From: Arion vulgaris
Taxonomy: Eukaryota; Mollusca; Gastropoda; Stylommatophora; Arionidae
Reading direction: 5' to 3'
Assembly (NCBI GenBank): GCA_020796225.1
Contig: CM036762.1
Span: 53,307,240-53,371,239 of the forward strand
DNA: 64,000 nt
Shown: in pieces, positions 19,615 through 30,628 of the stretch
Layout of the letters: each line of letters begins with the position of its first letter
Position numbering within the stretch: the first letter of the stretch is position 1
Translations under genes and position numbers: made by a program
Notes under the pieces: generated by a model
The model's database searches: none
Told to the model about the DNA's origin: nothing
Seen by the model: the letters and a program-made list of their open reading frames with translations, nothing else

Positions 19615-21796
19615 TAGTCTGTTCATTAATTCGTGAGCACGTTTGAAATTGATTTTCTCGAAAACTACCTGTTGGATCTCAGTGATTTTTGCATGCAGCC
19701 TTAGAATATCCATGACGCTAAAATAAAGCTAACCAGTAGTCCATAGATGCTACGGATTTTGCACATCGGCGAATTCCTTTGATCTTTTATGACAATTGCA
19801 AATACGGGGCTCAAATTTTAGATTTTACAGTATCCTAGAATTTGTCCATGTCAATTCTATTCATAGGTGTATCTCCATATTAACTTGATAGGTCAAGTAA
19901 TTAAGTGTGTTGCCCTTTATGTGCAATCGTGAACTTGGATACAATATGCAGCAGTTAGTCCTCCCCTTCGGTCACCATTAGACCCCAGGGTGTCTTAACT
20001 TCACCACAAATTGTATGATGGTAGACGCATTTGGATATGGAAATGTATACGTTGCTATTTCTCAGTCTGTAATCAAAATATGATTTGTATCATCCCGAAT
20101 CTGACGATTCCATGAGGTTGATAATTGTTACTGGCTGGACAAATTGTAATCCATCTCGGTGCCAGTACTCGTCTTCCTCTCGGAGCACATGTTCAATACA
20201 CTTCTTCCAGAACTGCATGTCTATCATTGAGAAGGACTCACGTGTCAGAACTTCAACATCACACATTTTAAACGTCCTGTTCTGTTCGGCAACTTGCCCT
20301 TTTACTTTAGCCCAGACAAGCTCTATCGGATTGAGCATGATATGGAGGTAGTCGCAAAGACGTGTGGCCGTATTCCGCAATGATTTTGTCAATATGAAAC
20401 ACCTTTGTCTTATTTGTCATCCTCACCAGGTGCAACAACTCGGGTTTCAAATATGTATCATCGAAGCTGACATTTTCCTTAGCAAGCCAAGTCCTAATTT
20501 GATCTTTTGTATTTGATGCAGTTGGTACTTTGTCTTCCGCTGATACTGCGTTGTGATAGGATGCATTATCCATTACCAAGCATGATGGTCTGTTTAGAAT
20601 TGGAAGTAGATCTTTCTCCATCCAGTGCCTGAAAATATGTCCATTCATTTCTGTGTGGTAGTCCCTACCGTCGGTACTTTTGATTGGAAAATAAGTCCAG
20701 CGTCTTGGACAAGACCTTCTTCACTACTTCCTGCATGTGTTAGTATAATACGCTGGCCTTTGCTGCTTGGTATTTTTCTTTTCTGTTCACCGTCTACTGA
20801 TTGCCATTCTTTAGCATTGGTGTGGTGAGCATTGACCCAGGATTCGTCCAAATATACAATATCATAGCCTTGCCTCCGCCGCTCACGGATTTGCCTCAGG
20901 TATTTACTTCGGGCAGCAATTAAATGTGGCTTTTCACAAATAATATTCCTGCCGCCTATAGTTTTTCTGAAGGTAAAGCCGGCGGCTCTTACAATTTTTC
21001 ATAGATTACTTTTAGAAATGTCTATGCTGCAATCTGATTGCAGTTTTAATTTCAGTTTCCTGAGAGTAACAAGTTGATTTGTCGCAAACATTTTCAAGAG
21101 CTCCCGTCTTATGACATCTATGTCAAAGTCGTCAATTGTTTTTTTCCGTCCTTGCTTGACATTAGTGCACTTTGTGTCCTGTTTAATCCATCGGGAAAAG
21201 GATTCTCTATTCAGACCAAGCGCCAGTTGCGCTCGTTTCTCAGGGTTATGAATATCGCAATATAGATGACCTCTCTTAGATTCCCTACGGAAGTGTTGGT
21301 ATAGTAAAACTGTAACCTTCTGCATTGTTATAAATGTGCACTTCAGACTCATTATGAATGTGATATCAATGTCAGTTTTGATAAGCCAACAAATATGATA
21401 CAATAGCTTCATACAAATAGCGAGATACGCCTATAACTATACAACGGTATCCCAATTATAACGTCATATGCTTTCCGCTTTCAAAGTCGACTGGGTTAGG
21501 TGCACGGGATTTCGTGAAATTGTTGTATACTCACGATATTTCTATGTTACCATAATGTATTTTAGAACAACGCGTCTGTGTACCGTAGATCTGTTACTAT
21601 TGTGTACAATCCGGTGAGGTTGATTTTAATATAACCTGAAGAAGAAATATTTCAAACTATATCAAATTTTCTTGGAAAAAATATTTCTCTAGCGTCATGG
21701 ATATTCTAAGGCTGCTTGCAAAAAATCACTAAGATCCAACAGGTAGTTTTCGAGAAAATCAATTTCAAACGTGCTCACGAATTAATGGACAGACTA
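19615..21796 (-). mobile_element. IS630/Tc1/mariner-type transposon, long-spacer DDE group, copy 1
   Basis: A 2182-bp element with terminal inverted repeats of about 106 bp (19615-19720 and 21691-21796), starting TAGTCTGTCCATTAATTCGT (first copy has TTCATT), and TA on both sides. It encodes one transposase on the minus strand, now broken. The near-identical copy at 26885-29069 is in the opposite orientation. The pair is about 5 kb apart. Confidence 0.95.
20090..21412 (-). pseudogene. DDE transposase (IS630/Tc1/mariner superfamily), disrupted, copy 1
   Basis: The N-terminal 137 codons (21412 to 20999) contain a helix-turn-helix-like segment (QLALGLNRESFSRWIKQD, then RKLKLKLQSD) and end at an in-frame stop. 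The next segment has the first catalytic Asp in YLDESWVNAHHTNAKEW. A one-base loss in an A-run near 20690 shifts the frame before HTEMNGHIFRHWMEKDLLP. The second Asp is in LVMDNASYHNAV. A 5-bp loss near 20336 separates it from the catalytic Glu in NPIELVWAKVKGQVAEQN. The family role is cut-and-paste transposition at TA. This copy cannot make a full protein. Confidence 0.93.
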
Positions 21797-21814
21797 TAAG
21801 AAATGACATAAAAA

Positions 21815-22040
21815 CAAAGAATCGACTTCATTGCAAGGTTTCCCCATACGGCTCCGTCCATCTCGGCAGAAATGGCACACCACCTGTCTAGGGTGTTGTA
21901 CGAACTCCGTAGCTCCAGCAAAAATTCTAGAAATCTATGGAAAGAATTTGCACTTGTAACTCGGATTGGCTTCGAACCTACAACTATCAGAACGTCAGGC
22001 AAACGTCTTAACCGAACTATGACAATTGTCGTTGTGAGTT
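21815..22040 (-). mobile_element. SINE-B
   Basis: The minus-strand copy begins at the right: B box GGTTCGAAGCC (reverse of GGCTTCGAACC at 21969-21979) and a degraded A box. The body has CTACGGAGTTCGTACAACAC and ends GAAGTCGATTC. It lies immediately outside the transposon's right end. Confidence 0.8.
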
Positions 22041-22059
22041 TCAGGAACGGGGAATATTA

Positions 22060-22252
22060 ACCTGTTTTGTAACTGTCATTACACCGCTTTTTAGGGCGTT
22101 GTAGAATATGAGGGACATGAGCCTGGTGGAATTTAATGACTGCATGGCTAGAACAGTCGCCGCAAAACTATTCAGGTTAAGATGTTTTCTGTATGCTCCC
22201 GACAGAAAGAAACTCATTGATCTTACCGTGGATTGACCCCGAGTCTCCCGCA
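22060..22252 (-). mobile_element. SINE-G
   Basis: Reverse complement of the 11765-12010 family: GGGAGACTCGGGGTCAATCC, GCGGCGACTGTTCTAGCCAT, AGCGGTGTAATGACAG. The tRNA-like start is at the right end. Confidence 0.72.
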
Positions 22253-22271
22253 TGGGAGCCTTGCTCTAATC

Positions 22272-22637
22272 CATAGATTTCCAAACTTGTTCGTCTCACC
22301 GCCCATTTTGTACGAAGTAAACTTTGTAACGTCCTCTCCCAATTATAACAGTTTGCCAACCCCATACATTATCAATTTTTAAATGATTATATATATGAAA
22401 TAGAAAATTGATGAAAAAATGGATCGTGTGTAAGAAGGGCATAAGATGAATTAAAATGCAGAATTCAAAATTTAATGATTATTCAATCGCAAAATCACAT
22501 AAAATACTTCCCTCAAATACTTCTGAATCTACTATCGCCCCACTGGAAGGCTTCAGCGCCCACTGGGGGACGGTATCGCCCACTGGGGGACGGTATCGCC
22601 CACTGGGGGACGGTATCGCCCACTTTGGGAACCCATG
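22272..22637 (+). mobile_element. hAT-like MITE 2, copy 1
   Basis: Ends CATAGATTTCCAAACTTG and CACTTTGGGAACCCATG are inverted, as in copies 41642-42091 and 45788-46242. The flanks CTCTAATC and CATTAATC agree at 6 of 8. An internal 20-bp unit is amplified in this copy only. Confidence 0.8.
22556..22625. repeat. 20-bp tandem repeat inside MITE 2, about 3.5 units
   Basis: CGCCCACTGGGGGACGGTAT is repeated head to tail. The other two MITE 2 copies carry this GCCCACTGGGG segment once. Confidence 0.96.
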
Positions 22638-23329
22638 CATTAATCCATTCTGCCAGACGCTGCACTTTGTAAGCGGAACTATATCCATACCAAATAGACA
22701 TAATTTAGTACTGTCTTCGGCATAGTATTCCCGGCCCACCGTCATTTTCTCACCCTAACCTGGGTCACCATGGGTTCCTGCCGTACTCTAGAATAATCTA
22801 TCCAAATGTCTTATTGCCTAAAAGTGATGTAACACGCAGACGGTGATCTATCTTCTAAAGTTAATTCTAACTATTCCTTATTCTATACATACTTGAAAAT
22901 TGCATGATTTTGAACCGTCCATAAATAACTTCTAATAATTCTTGAAAAACGGAAACGGATTTTAAAAAAATCTTTAAAATAAATCAAATAATAATAAAAA
23001 TGATAAATTAATTATACGTTATAAGATAAATCTGGAACGGACGTGTACATAAATATTTTAGAGTTGCTAATCTGGAATTGAATGTTTCTCAAACAGGTGC
23101 TATACAGAATTCCAAAGAGAAGAGATATTCCGGTTTTAAAATGAAATATTTTTTAAACAGGAAAACGAACGAGTTTTGGTAATACTATTGCACATAGCAA
23201 TATAAAAAGATATAAGTAAAATGCAATGTGTCTTAATGTCGTTGACATCTTTGATATATTATCAAAAGTAGTGTTTAAAAGTAAGCTTGCAACAAGTGGT
23301 AGGTTCACTCTGGAAGCTTGTTCTTCTTT
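22638..23329. other. Unassigned AT-rich DNA
   Basis: Long A/T-rich stretch with nothing recognisable. Confidence 0.45.
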
Positions 23330-23515
23330 CCTTCTTCTTCGAACGCTCCATATCGACCACATGTTAACCACTTAGTGGTTTGTATGTGATCTGAGTCTAA
23401 GAGCGGTTGTGCACTGTGCCAGTTATGCGCCTACAAGTAGGCCAGCACATCCGATTTCTGTGATGCTTTTATTTACTAGGGTAGCTTTCCTAGGTCCTAC
23501 ATCAGTCGCCTCTTA
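23330..23515 (-). mobile_element. SINE-D, 5' truncated within the core
   Basis: Starts at its 3' CTTCTTCTTCGAACGCTCC tail and runs through TGCGCCTACAAGTAGGCCAG to CATCAGTCGCCTCTTAC, where it breaks into a CTCTCTCTC run. Confidence 0.82.
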
Positions 23516-23830
23516 CTCTCTCTCTCGCGATCACCGTTTAGACTAATGTACCAGATTTCCTTATAAATCTCATTAATGTGAAAATCTGATTCATGTAGCC
23601 TTAGCATGGGTGTGTTTCGTCACATCTTCAGCGCCATTTGGAGCTCTAGTGCTTATCCTTCGGCGATGTGTCCGGTTTTAGCCAGTGTTTACTGGGTTCG
23701 CTTTCCGTCAGCCTTTGGCTGTCCCCAGCCGACCTGCAAGACCTCTTACGAAATGCCATGTGGGTTTCAGTTGGTACTATTCTTTGCTTCCCTTGCGATC
23801 CCTGGCACCACACAGGCGCGAAGCATGTTC
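23516..23830 (-). mobile_element. Core-containing retroposon L
   Basis: Minus-strand body TTCATGTAGCCTTAGCATGG (plus text), GCGCCATTTGGAGCTCTAGT and CCGGTTTTAGCCAGTGTTTA match 33985-34215 in reverse. The 5' part carries the shared core (CTCTTACGAAATGCCATGT, about 23745-23763) and the TATTCTTTGCTTCCCTTGCG head of SINE-D. The 3' end is GCGAGAGAGAGAG-like. Confidence 0.75.
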
Positions 23831-24036
23831 AAAGAATAGGATTAATTGGTGATGATGTTACTATTTGGGGAAACGAAGAGACACTTTTATTACAAAACCG
23901 TATTCTCTTGGCAACTAAGTTGGTTCAACTGCTTCTTCTTCTTTGTTAGCTATACATATGCCAATTGATAAACCATTCTTTGTGGTAGGTATGATGATTT
24001 GAGCATGCCGACTACAGAGGCGGGACAGTTGGTCTA

Positions 24037-24071
<35 letters not shown>

Positions 24072-24394
24072 AATTCCGAAGGATGTTAGGGTAACAAAGT
24101 TCAGTTATTTGATAATGTGGGATTTGCAACTTAGAGCGTGATGACGTTGTTTTAGTTAGACCTGTAAAATCAGGTTTCTGCATAGTTTTTGATTCGGTTC
24201 ACCTCCATAAAGTTTTCCTCCATGTTTCCTTTGGGCGTCCATATTATATTTTCCCATCCACGGTCCGTTCGAAAGCTCTCCTGGCTATTGGTATTAATGA
24301 ATGTCTAATATAAAGATATATGTTTCAATCCGTCTAGATTTTATGTGAATACGTGATTGTGCTAGTTTTTTTTATATTTCGTCCGCTATGCTAT
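23831..24394. other. Unassigned DNA with a (GA)n run
   Basis: (GA)n at 24037-24071; otherwise AT-rich and not recognised. Confidence 0.5.
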
Positions 24395-24660
24395 GAATGA
24401 AACAAAGAATGAAGTGGTTTGGCCACTTAATAAGAATGCATCCAAACTCCACAGTATACAGAGTCTTCTACAACAGAACATCGGGAAAGAAGGCAAGAGG
24501 AAGACCATGGAAAAGATGGTTAGATGATGTAGCAGAATCCTGAGAAAGAGCAAAGATAATAATCACACAAGCCACCAGAACAGCGCAAGACAAAACAGAA
24601 AACCACGACACTGGGCAACAACCCGGTAGCAGTGTGACGACAAAAGAAGAAGAAGAAGAT
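24395..24660 (+). mobile_element. LINE C-terminal fragment ending in (GAA)n
   Basis: Encodes MKWFGHLIRMHPNSTVYRVF, then KKARGRPWKRWLDDVAES with a stop and further codons ITQATRTAQDKTENHDTG. Ends in AAGAAGAAGAAG. The fragment at 14075-14247 is its minus-strand relative. Confidence 0.8.
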
Positions 24661-24860
24661 GCTATGAATTCAGACGTAGTCAGGGCGCCTAATATGATAC
24701 ATCTTAATTATATTTGCGTGAAGGCATGCTTTCCTTATCACAAGTGTCCCTCGCCACTCTGGCGAGCCGTACTCCGACTTCAGAGATACATGTAATTTAG
24801 ATCCCAAGTAAAGGATCTGAGTTTCCTGCAGCCCAACTGCGTACTGTATGCACACTGATA
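24661..24860 (+). repeat. Dispersed repeat J
   Basis: GCTATGAATTCA, TTTGCGTGAAGGCATGCTTT and AGTGTCCCTCGCCA also occur at 54120-54290, again directly after a GAA/CTT-type run. Nature unknown. Confidence 0.75.
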
Positions 24861-24879
24861 ATTGTTACCCCAAACTGGG

Positions 24880-25131
24880 TGTCTGTGGCTAAGTGGTTAA
24901 GCCCTTTTCCTTGTGAGTCGAAGGTCGTGGGTTCGAGTCCGGACCGTACCGTTCTGTTCACGAGTGCAGTTTTTTTCCAGAGACCCCTAGGACTGTTGCT
25001 GAAGCTACGGTGTTCGTGCTTTGTGCAATACTCTCGGCAGGTGGCGTGCCATTTCTGCGGAGAGGACCGAGCCATATGGGGGTAAAACCATGTGCAATGG
25101 AGTCAATCCTTTGGCTTTAAAACCCCTTTAA
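24880..25131 (+). mobile_element. SINE-B, complete, exact 13-bp TSD
   Basis: A 252-bp element with A box TGGCTAAGTGGTTAAG (24886-24901) and B box GGTTCGAGTCC (24931-24941). The pol III-promoter spacing is normal. The body has GCTACGGTGTTCGTGCTTTG and GGCAGGTGGCGTGCCATTTC; the tail is GGAGTCAATCCTTTGG..AAACCCC. Flanked by ACCCCAAACTGGG at 24867-24879 and 25132-25144. Confidence 0.95.
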
Positions 25132-25144
25132 ACCCCAAACTGGG

Positions 25145-25580
25145 CTCAATCGCCGGAATTTCCACGGCACGAGGTCACCAGAGCAGCGTGTTATCAACTT
25201 CGTTATCAGAGACCTCCGCAGCTTTTTTAAAATCTTCATTGAGCGATTGATAAGACATGCGTTTTACGACAGCTGTGACTTTAAATCCAACGTTGAGAGA
25301 GTCGCCACGGACAGCTGTGAACTGAGTGTGAATAACCGACTATTCAAAGAAAACAGCATGAATACTGCGACATCTGCTGGTGATAAATTGCGCCTTTGAG
25401 TTTGCTCGGAGTGATATAGGGTCGATTTAGTAACCAATATCTTATACAATGTTTACATAATGAATTATGTGTATACAACATACATACAGTGATGCTTTTT
25501 TGTGTGTGCGTGCGTGCGTGCGTGCGTGTGTGTGAATTAGGTGTATACAATATACATACAGTGATGCGTGTGTATGCATT
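25145..25580. other. Unassigned DNA with a local duplication and (TGCG)n
   Basis: GTGTATACAACATACATACA near 25470 recurs with one change near 25541, separated by a (TGCG)n/(TG)n run at 25500-25533. Confidence 0.6.
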
Positions 25581-25593
25581 ATGTATATACTAT

Positions 25594-25794
25594 GCCCGAA
25601 TGCCCAGCGTGTTCGTAACACGTTGAACTGCGGGTGACTAGCCCTCTGTTAGTGTGGGTTCAATTCTGCGGTCTGGCAGAAAAGCCACAGGTTCCCCAGA
25701 TTCACGGTTTTCGTGGCACCGACCCGAAGGGTTACGATGTCCATGGCACTGTGCCGAAGATCTGAAAATTCAAGTGCTTCTGGATCGGAAAAAA
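25594..25794 (+). mobile_element. SINE-A, complete, exact 13-bp TSD
   Basis: Flanked by ATGTATATACTAT at 25581-25593 and 25795-25807. The head has GCCCAGCGTGTTCGTAACAC and B box GGTTCAATTCTGC; the body GTTTTCGTGGCACCGA; the tail GGATCGGAAAAA. Confidence 0.95.
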
Positions 25795-25807
25795 ATGTAT
25801 ATACTAT

Positions 25808-26215
25808 AATCAGTATATAAAAATCAAGTTGAACGCATTTCAAAATAGATGTCTGCGAAAAATAAGGAATACCAAATTGAACGAATTCAGGAGAAGTCAT
25901 GAAATCAGAGACATGTCTGGTCAACCACTAGTGACAACTGTTATAAGAAAGATAAGATGGAGATATGTTGGACACACCTTGAGGAGAAATGATGATCAAC
26001 GAATATCAAAGCAGGCATTGAAGTGGGATGCAAAGGGTTCAAGAAAGAGAGGTCGACCTAAAGACACCCTGAAACGAACTTTGCTGAGAGAGGCAGGAAA
26101 TATCGTTCTCAGTTCCATGGAAGAGATTGAGAGAGTTGCCCAGGATAGAGCAGTATGGAGAAATTACTTGCAGGCCCTATGTAACGTATAACGGTACGAG
26201 AGGAATTATATATAA
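25808..26215 (+). mobile_element. LINE tail 1, longest copy
   Basis: Encodes LNAFQNRCLRKIRNTKLNEF before the RRSHEIRDMSGQPLV region, so it reaches further 5' than the copies at 9660 and 14250. It is open for 120 codons: RRNDDQRISKQALKWDAK, RKRGRPKDTLKRTLLREAGN and a MEEIERVAQDRAVWRNYLQA end. Still only the post-RT C-terminal part. Confidence 0.88.
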
Positions 26216-26316
26216 TCACTATAAGTGTTTTGAATGTTACATTTCCTTTTTTTCTTTAACGTTGAATTCGGTTCTAATCTTACTTCCTGATTTCACCTTG
26301 TAGTGTGTGTGGTCTC

Positions 26317-26377
<61 letters not shown>

Positions 26378-26400
26378 ATAATTTCTGTCACAAACCATGT
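26216..26400. repeat. AT-rich DNA with (CT)n at 26315-26364
   Basis: About 25 CT units followed by a short (AT)n. Confidence 0.95.
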
Positions 26401-26840
26401 GTCGTCCTCTCTCTGTTGATGTCATGGTCTAGTCATCATCAAATAGTTTGTCCTGAGCAGAATTTTGCTACTCCAACAGTCCTTTGGAATTTCTCCCTCT
26501 CTCATATACCAGATGTCCCGGCTCTGCATCCGTCATGTTCAGACTGTAAGTTACGTTACATCCTGAATCCATCTTCTCCGTGGTCTTCCTCTTCTCCTCT
26601 TTGCCGGGATACCTCCTTCCATGTTCTACTGTTTTAGTCATGTGTCACAACCTATATCTCTCTAGGCCTTGGTCTTCATTATATCATCTTTCAATGCCTT
26701 CCTTCTATATCTGTTCTCTCTCTCTCTTTCTGTATCCAAAGTACCTCACTTTCTTTGATCGTACCTCTCTCATAAAATTCTGAGGCCTTGTTGGGTAGAT
26801 CGTCTTATTCTTTTTTCTATCTGTGAAATTTTGAGAACGC
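26400..26840 (-). mobile_element. Probable LINE C-terminal fragment, strongly decayed
   Basis: The reverse complement around 26560-26600 gives RGRPRRRWIQDVT-like codons, with the usual position relative to an acidic stretch. The remainder is not alignable by eye. Confidence 0.5.
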
Positions 26841-26884
26841 TTCTACAGGGTGTTCAACTTAAAAGCAGCCCGTGAATGGAGCTA

Positions 26885-29069
26885 TAGTCTGTCCATTAAT
26901 TCGTGAGCACGTTTGAAATTGATTTTCTCGAAAACTACCTTTTTGGATCTCAGTGATTTTTGCAAGCAGCCTTAGAATATCCATGACGCTAGAGAAATAT
27001 TTTTTTCCAAGAAAATTTAATGTAGTTTGAAATATTTCTTCTTCAGGTTATATTAAAATCAACCTCACCGGATTGTACACAATAGTAACAGATCTACGGT
27101 ACACAGACGCGTTGTTCTAAAAATACATTATGGTAACATAGAAATATCGTGAGTATACAACAATTTCACGAAATCCGTGCACCTAACCCAGTCGACTTTG
27201 AAAGCGGAAAGCATATGACGTTATAATTGGGATACCGTTGTATAGTTATAGGCGTATCTCGCTATTTGTATGAAGCTATTGTATCATATTTGTTGGCTTA
27301 TCAAAACTGACATTGATATCACATTCATAATGAGTCTGAAGTGCACATTTATAACAATGCAGAAGGTTACAGTTTTACTATACCAACACTTCCGTAGGGA
27401 ATCTAAGAGAGGTCATCTATATTGCGATATTCATAACCCTGAGAAACGAGCGCAACTGGCGCTTGGTCTGAATAGAGAATCCTTTTCCCGATGGATTAAA
27501 CAGGACACAAAGTGCACTAATGTCAAGCAAGGACGGAAAAGAACAATTGACGACTTTGACATAGATGTCATAAGACGGAGCTCTTGAAAATGTTTGCGAC
27601 AAATCAACTTGTTACTCTCAGGAAACTGAAATTAAAACTGCAATCAGATTGCAGCATAGACATTTCTAAAAGTACTCTTATGAAAAATGGTAGAGCCCGG
27701 CTTTACCTTCAGAAAAACTATAGGCGGCAGGAATATTATTTGTGAAAAGCCACATTTAATTGCTGCCCGAAGTAAATACCTGAGGCAAATCCGTGAGCGG
27801 CGGAGGCAAGGCTATGATATTGTATATTTGGACGAATCCTGGGTCAATGCTCACCACACCAATGCTAAAGAATGGCAATCAGTAGACGGTGAACAGAAAA
27901 GAAAATACCAAGCAGCAAAGGCCAGCGTATTATACTAACACATGCAGGAAGTAGTGAAGAAGGTCTTGTCCAAGACGCTGGACTTATTTTCCAATCAAAA
28001 AGTACCGACGGTAGGAACTACCACACAGAAATGAATGGACATATTTTCAGGCACTGGATGGAGAAAGATCTACTTCCAATTCTAAACAGACCATGATGCT
28101 TGGTAATGGATAATGCATCCTATCACAACGCAGTATCAGCGGAAGACAAAGTACCAACTGCATCAAATACAAAAGATCAAATTAGGACTTGGCTTGCTAA
28201 GGAAAATGTCAGCTTCGATGATACATATTTGAAACCCGAGTTGTTGCACCTGGTGAGGATGACAAATAAGACAAAGGTGTTTCATATTGACAAAATAATT
28301 GCGGAATACGGCCACACGTCTTTGCGACTATCTCCATATCATGCTCACCTCAATCCGATAGAGCTTGTCTGGGCTAAAGAAAAAGGGCAAGTTGCCGAAC
28401 AGAACAGGACGTTTAAAATGTGTGATGTTGAAGTTCTGACACGTGAGTCCTTCTCAATGATAGACATGCAGTTCTGGAAGAAGTGTGTTGAACATGTGCT
28501 CGAGAGGAAGACGAGTACTGGCACCGAGATGGATTACAATTTGTCCAGCCAGTAACAATTATCAACCTCATGGAATCGTCAGATTCGGGATGATACAAAT
28601 CATATTTTGATTACAGACTGAGAAATAGCAACGTATACATTTCCATATCCAAATGCGTCTACGATCATACAATTTGTGGTGAAGTTAAGACACCCTGGGG
28701 TCTAATGGTGACCGAAGAGGAGGACTAACTGTTGCATATTGTATCCAAGTTCACGATTGCACATAAAGGGCAACACACTTAATTACTTGACCTATCAAGT
28801 TAATATGGAGATACACCTATGAATAGAATTGACATGGACAAATTCTAGGGATACTGTAAAATCTAAAATTTGAGCCCCGTATTTGCAATTGTCATAAAAG
28901 ATCAAAGGAATTCGCCGATGTGCAAAATCCGTAGCATCTATGGACTACTGGTTAGCTTTATTTTAGCGTCATGGATATTCTAAGGCTGCATGCAAAAATC
29001 ACTGAGATCCAACAGGTAGTTTTCGAGAAAATCAATTTCAAACGTGCTCACGAATTAATGGACAGACTA
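26885..29069 (+). mobile_element. IS630/Tc1/mariner-type transposon, long-spacer DDE group, copy 2
   Basis: A 2185-bp element with the same 106-bp inverted repeats as copy 1 (26885-26990, 28964-29069). It is inserted at a TA (26883-26884 and 29070-29071) in the MITE above. Orientation is opposite to copy 1. Confidence 0.96.
27270..28598 (+). pseudogene. DDE transposase, disrupted, copy 2
   Basis: Same protein as copy 1, broken elsewhere: a one-base loss near 27576 after DFDIDVIRR, a one-base loss in an A-run near 27905, an in-frame stop at 28094 just before the second catalytic Asp, and a one-base loss near 28500. Catalytic codons are intact: Asp at 27831 (LDESW), Asp at 28109 (MDNASYHN), Glu at 28361 (NPIELVW). 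There are 83 residues between the second Asp and the Glu. That is far longer than the 34-41 of ordinary Tc1 or mariner and close to the 82 reported for the DD82E (Sailor) group; the assignment is my inference. Confidence 0.93.
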
Positions 29070-29288
29070 TAATCTGACATATATGTATGGAAATGAGAAG
29101 GTTCAGTTATGACGTAGTATAGGTCAAGGTTGTGTGATGGTGTGTAATTGTAGTGCGGGAAGGGGCGATGAACAAATGTGACGACAAGCTAGTCAGAACC
29201 GGTTTAAATAGTAAATAGACGAGATGCAATGCGTACCTGGCAAATTTATATTTATCACTGGGGCTGCTTTTAAGTTGAACACCCTGTA

Positions 29289-29654
29289 GCAACATTCATA
29301 TTTAAAAGTACGTATATATTTTTCTCCAGTTTATTTTCGAAATATTAAAGTCTTGGCCCCGTATGTCCTCACTTTGAATTTCAGTGCTCTTAATATATTA
29401 ATTTTTTATAGCACTGTCTACTCTGTACTCCATAAAGATTTCAGCTTTTGTTAAATCGTTGTTTGATCTTCCTATACTTTGTTTTTCTTTATTTTATCTC
29501 TATTACTTGCTATCATTTAAGCAAGGTATTCAAACTAGTTTACTTTCTCGAATTTTTCTCCACAGCAATATATTTGTTGATGTGTGTACTTTATCAGTTG
29601 TCATTTTTCTCTCTTCATATTGAGATATCCATTTTATTCTTCACTTTTCTCTGT
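29289..29654. other. Unassigned AT-rich DNA
   Basis: No family recognised; hydrophobic short frames are typical of T-rich DNA. Confidence 0.5.
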
Positions 29655-29910
29655 AAGTAAAAAAAAAAAAGGAAAGGAACCCTTTCATACCTCGTGGTAT
29701 ATAGGGCAATACAGTGTTAGGCCTGTATTTTTCATTGACCGTCGGCACACGATGGGTGATGTGGTCAGCACCACGCCGGCCGCCTTTACTTTCCCAGAGC
29801 ATGTCTGGTACCCAGTTGAGGCTGGGTCGACCTGAGAACCGTCGCGGTCGGGAAAAATTCCACGCACACTGCGGGAGTTGAACCCAGACCACCAGCCTTG
29901 AGAAGCGAAC
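29655..29910 (-). mobile_element. SINE-K, tRNA-like head
   Basis: On the minus strand the head (right side) contains CTTCTCAAGGCTGGTGGTCT and B box GGGTTCAACTCCCGC (29874-29888 complement). The GC-rich body has GACGGTTCTCAGGTCGACCC. The 3' end reaches a run that is poly(A) on plus. Much more GC-rich than its surroundings. Single copy in the window. Confidence 0.7.
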
Positions 29911-30061
29911 TTTTCTCTGTAGTTGCTTTTTATTAATTTACAAATTCCTATTTGTGATGCTGATTATAACACTATGTCATCAGCATATCGGTTGTTTTTC
30001 TTCTTCTCATTACAAAGTGACCAATTTGTTATTTTTAAACGTTTTATCTTACATTCCTCAA

Positions 30062-30065
30062 TGTT

Positions 30066-30123
<58 letters not shown>
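30062..30123. repeat. (AT)n microsatellite
   Basis: About 30 AT units. Confidence 0.98.
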
Positions 30124-30127
<4 letters not shown>

Positions 30128-30137
30128 TCTACGTATA

Positions 30138-30399
30138 TACAGGGTGTTCATCTTAAAAGCAGCCTAGGACTGAAGCTAATCTGGCATATATGTATGGAAA
30201 TGAGAAGGTTCAGTTATGACGTAGTATAGGTCAAGGTTGTGTGACGGTGTGTAATTGTAGTGCGGGAAGGGCGATGAACAAATGTGACGTAGGACGAGCT
30301 AGTCAGAACCGGTTTAAATAGTAAATAAAGACAACGCGATAGAATATCTAGTAACTTTCGATTTGTCAATGGGGCTGCAATTATCTTGAACACCCTGTA
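30138..30399. mobile_element. TACAGGGTGTTCA MITE, uninterrupted copy
   Basis: A 262-bp Tc1/mariner-type MITE with TA flanks and inverted ends (TACAGGGTGTTCATCTTAAA; TATCTTGAACACCCTGTA). At 30171-30183 it reads TGAAGCTAATCTG, exactly the unoccupied form of the site that received transposon copy 2. Confidence 0.95.
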
Positions 30400-30628
30400 T
30401 TATACTCTATGCATATTTTGTGTTCTATTTATATAGTGTAAAAAATGTATGCAGACAGAATGTAATGCGCAGTGCCGTGACGTACTATGATACAAAGAGG
30501 CATCAGGCGGAACCATACGGATGGGGGCGGGGGCGGCATAAACAACAAAATCAAAATTACAATTGAAGGTTATTTTAAGGAAAAAAACATTAAAGGAGCG
30601 ACATTTCGTAGACTTGCATCATACTGAG

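Larger units (their letters stand above)
26844..29288. mobile_element. TACAGGGTGTTCA MITE, split by transposon copy 2
   Basis: The outer parts (26844-26884 and 29070-29288; about 258 bp without insert and TA) form a MITE whose ends are TACAGGGTGTTCAACTTAAA and its inverted partner. The uninterrupted relative is at 30138-30399. Confidence 0.93.

Noticed and set aside
20085..28598. Domesticated transposase gene
   Set aside because: Both copies keep long terminal repeats and TA flanks and are full of frameshifts; there is no sign of selection to keep the protein.
29655..29910. GC-rich regulatory island or promoter
   Set aside because: A B box and an A/T-run end fit a SINE better, and no adjacent gene exists.
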